Below, one piece after another: positions 5,048 to 5,199 of a stretch of DNA of 5,199 nt; within the stretch, counting starts at the first letter, position 1; each line of letters starts with the position of its first letter. Position numbers and translations under genes: made by a program. The notes beneath the pieces are model-generated. The model made no database searches. It was given only the letters and a program-made list of their open reading frames with translations, and was not told where the DNA came from. Origin of the DNA: Dehalococcoidia bacterium (GTDB taxonomy: Bacteria > Chloroflexota > Dehalococcoidia > Tepidiformales > Tepidiformaceae); assembly GCA_007126855.1 (NCBI GenBank), contig SLAK01000370.1, forward strand, positions 1 to 5,199, read 5' to 3'.

Positions 5048-5199
5048 AAGCTGCCGCAGGCGCAGGCCCCGCCCGCACAGCAGCCACCGCCGCCCATCAT
5101 CGGCTCATCCTCGGCCAGCGCCGTCGTCGAGCCACCCGCAACAGCGAACATCGAAATCGTCCGTTCCGCGCGGTGGCCCGCGCCGCACTTCGTCTCCGC
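5044..5199 (-). CDS. FmdB-type zinc-ribbon protein, C-terminal 51 residues only
   Basis: Only the last 51 codons are in the window; the frame is open from the right edge to TAG at 5046-5044. The visible part reads KCGAGHRAERTISMFAV, a spacer, then a tail GGGGCCAGGACACGSF. A last zinc-knuckle Cys (visible residue 5), a short helix and an FAV segment followed by a Gly/Cys-rich end is the pattern of FmdB-family putative regulatory proteins, small zinc-ribbon proteins usually 70-110 residues long. The residue three before Cys5 is Glu, not the Cys of a normal CxxC knuckle, so this ribbon may be degenerate or arranged differently. The role of the family is unclear; no DNA binding should be assumed. 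It converges on the Lit-like gene with a four-base overlap of the stops. Identification rests on a short tail, hence the moderate confidence in family; that it is coding is more certain. Confidence 0.7.
   Translation of the reverse strand, partial: AETKCGAGHRAERTISMFAVAGGSTTALAEDEPMMGGGGCCAGGACACGSF

Noticed and set aside
1..5199. CRISPR array, mobile element, tRNA, phage or defence island
   Set aside because: No regularly spaced repeats, transposase or integrase motifs, terminal inverted repeats or cloverleaf-like segments were seen; all long stretches are explained by ordinary metabolic or membrane genes.

Overview
The window is GC-rich, fully bacterial chromosomal DNA with ordinary, tightly packed genes. 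The gene mix is a Uma2-family protein, a lone alpha-type NDP-forming acyl-CoA synthetase, a PQQ-type sugar dehydrogenase carried as a lipoprotein, a Lit/DUF1461 membrane protein and an FmdB-type zinc ribbon with a Gly/Cys tail. This combination is what I would expect from a member of the Chloroflexota, perhaps Dehalococcoidia or a relative. That placement is inference from gene content and base composition; no rRNA or phylogenetic marker is present.

Layout, left to right: (1) the N-terminal two-thirds or so of a lipoprotein sugar dehydrogenase on the minus strand, running off the left edge (1-758); (2) a class V PLP aminotransferase on the minus strand (875-2059), upstream of gene 1 and possibly co-transcribed with it; (3) a short divergent spacer, then a Uma2-family protein on the plus strand (2122-2697), whose start looks leaderless; (4) an acyl-CoA synthetase (NDP-forming) alpha-type protein on the minus strand (2694-4133), with a GTG start; (5) a divergent spacer with a 17-bp near-perfect palindrome, then a Lit-like four-helix membrane protein on the plus strand (4286-5047); (6) the C-terminal 51 residues of an FmdB-type zinc-ribbon protein on the minus strand, running off the right edge (5044-5199).

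Both convergent gene pairs overlap by exactly four bases through their stop codons (CTAA at 2694-2697, CTAG at 5044-5047), leaving no room for an intergenic terminator. Both divergent spacers are short (62 and 152 bases) and must hold the promoters for the flanking genes.

Functionally the genes look like metabolic and envelope housekeeping rather than one dedicated system. The one tempting link is that the Lit-like enzyme is of a family that acylates the N-terminal cysteine of lipoproteins, and the window also encodes a lipoprotein. That is probably a general enzyme-substrate relation, not a dedicated pair. I found no mobile element, CRISPR array, RNA gene, phage or defence cassette, and no convincing undescribed system.
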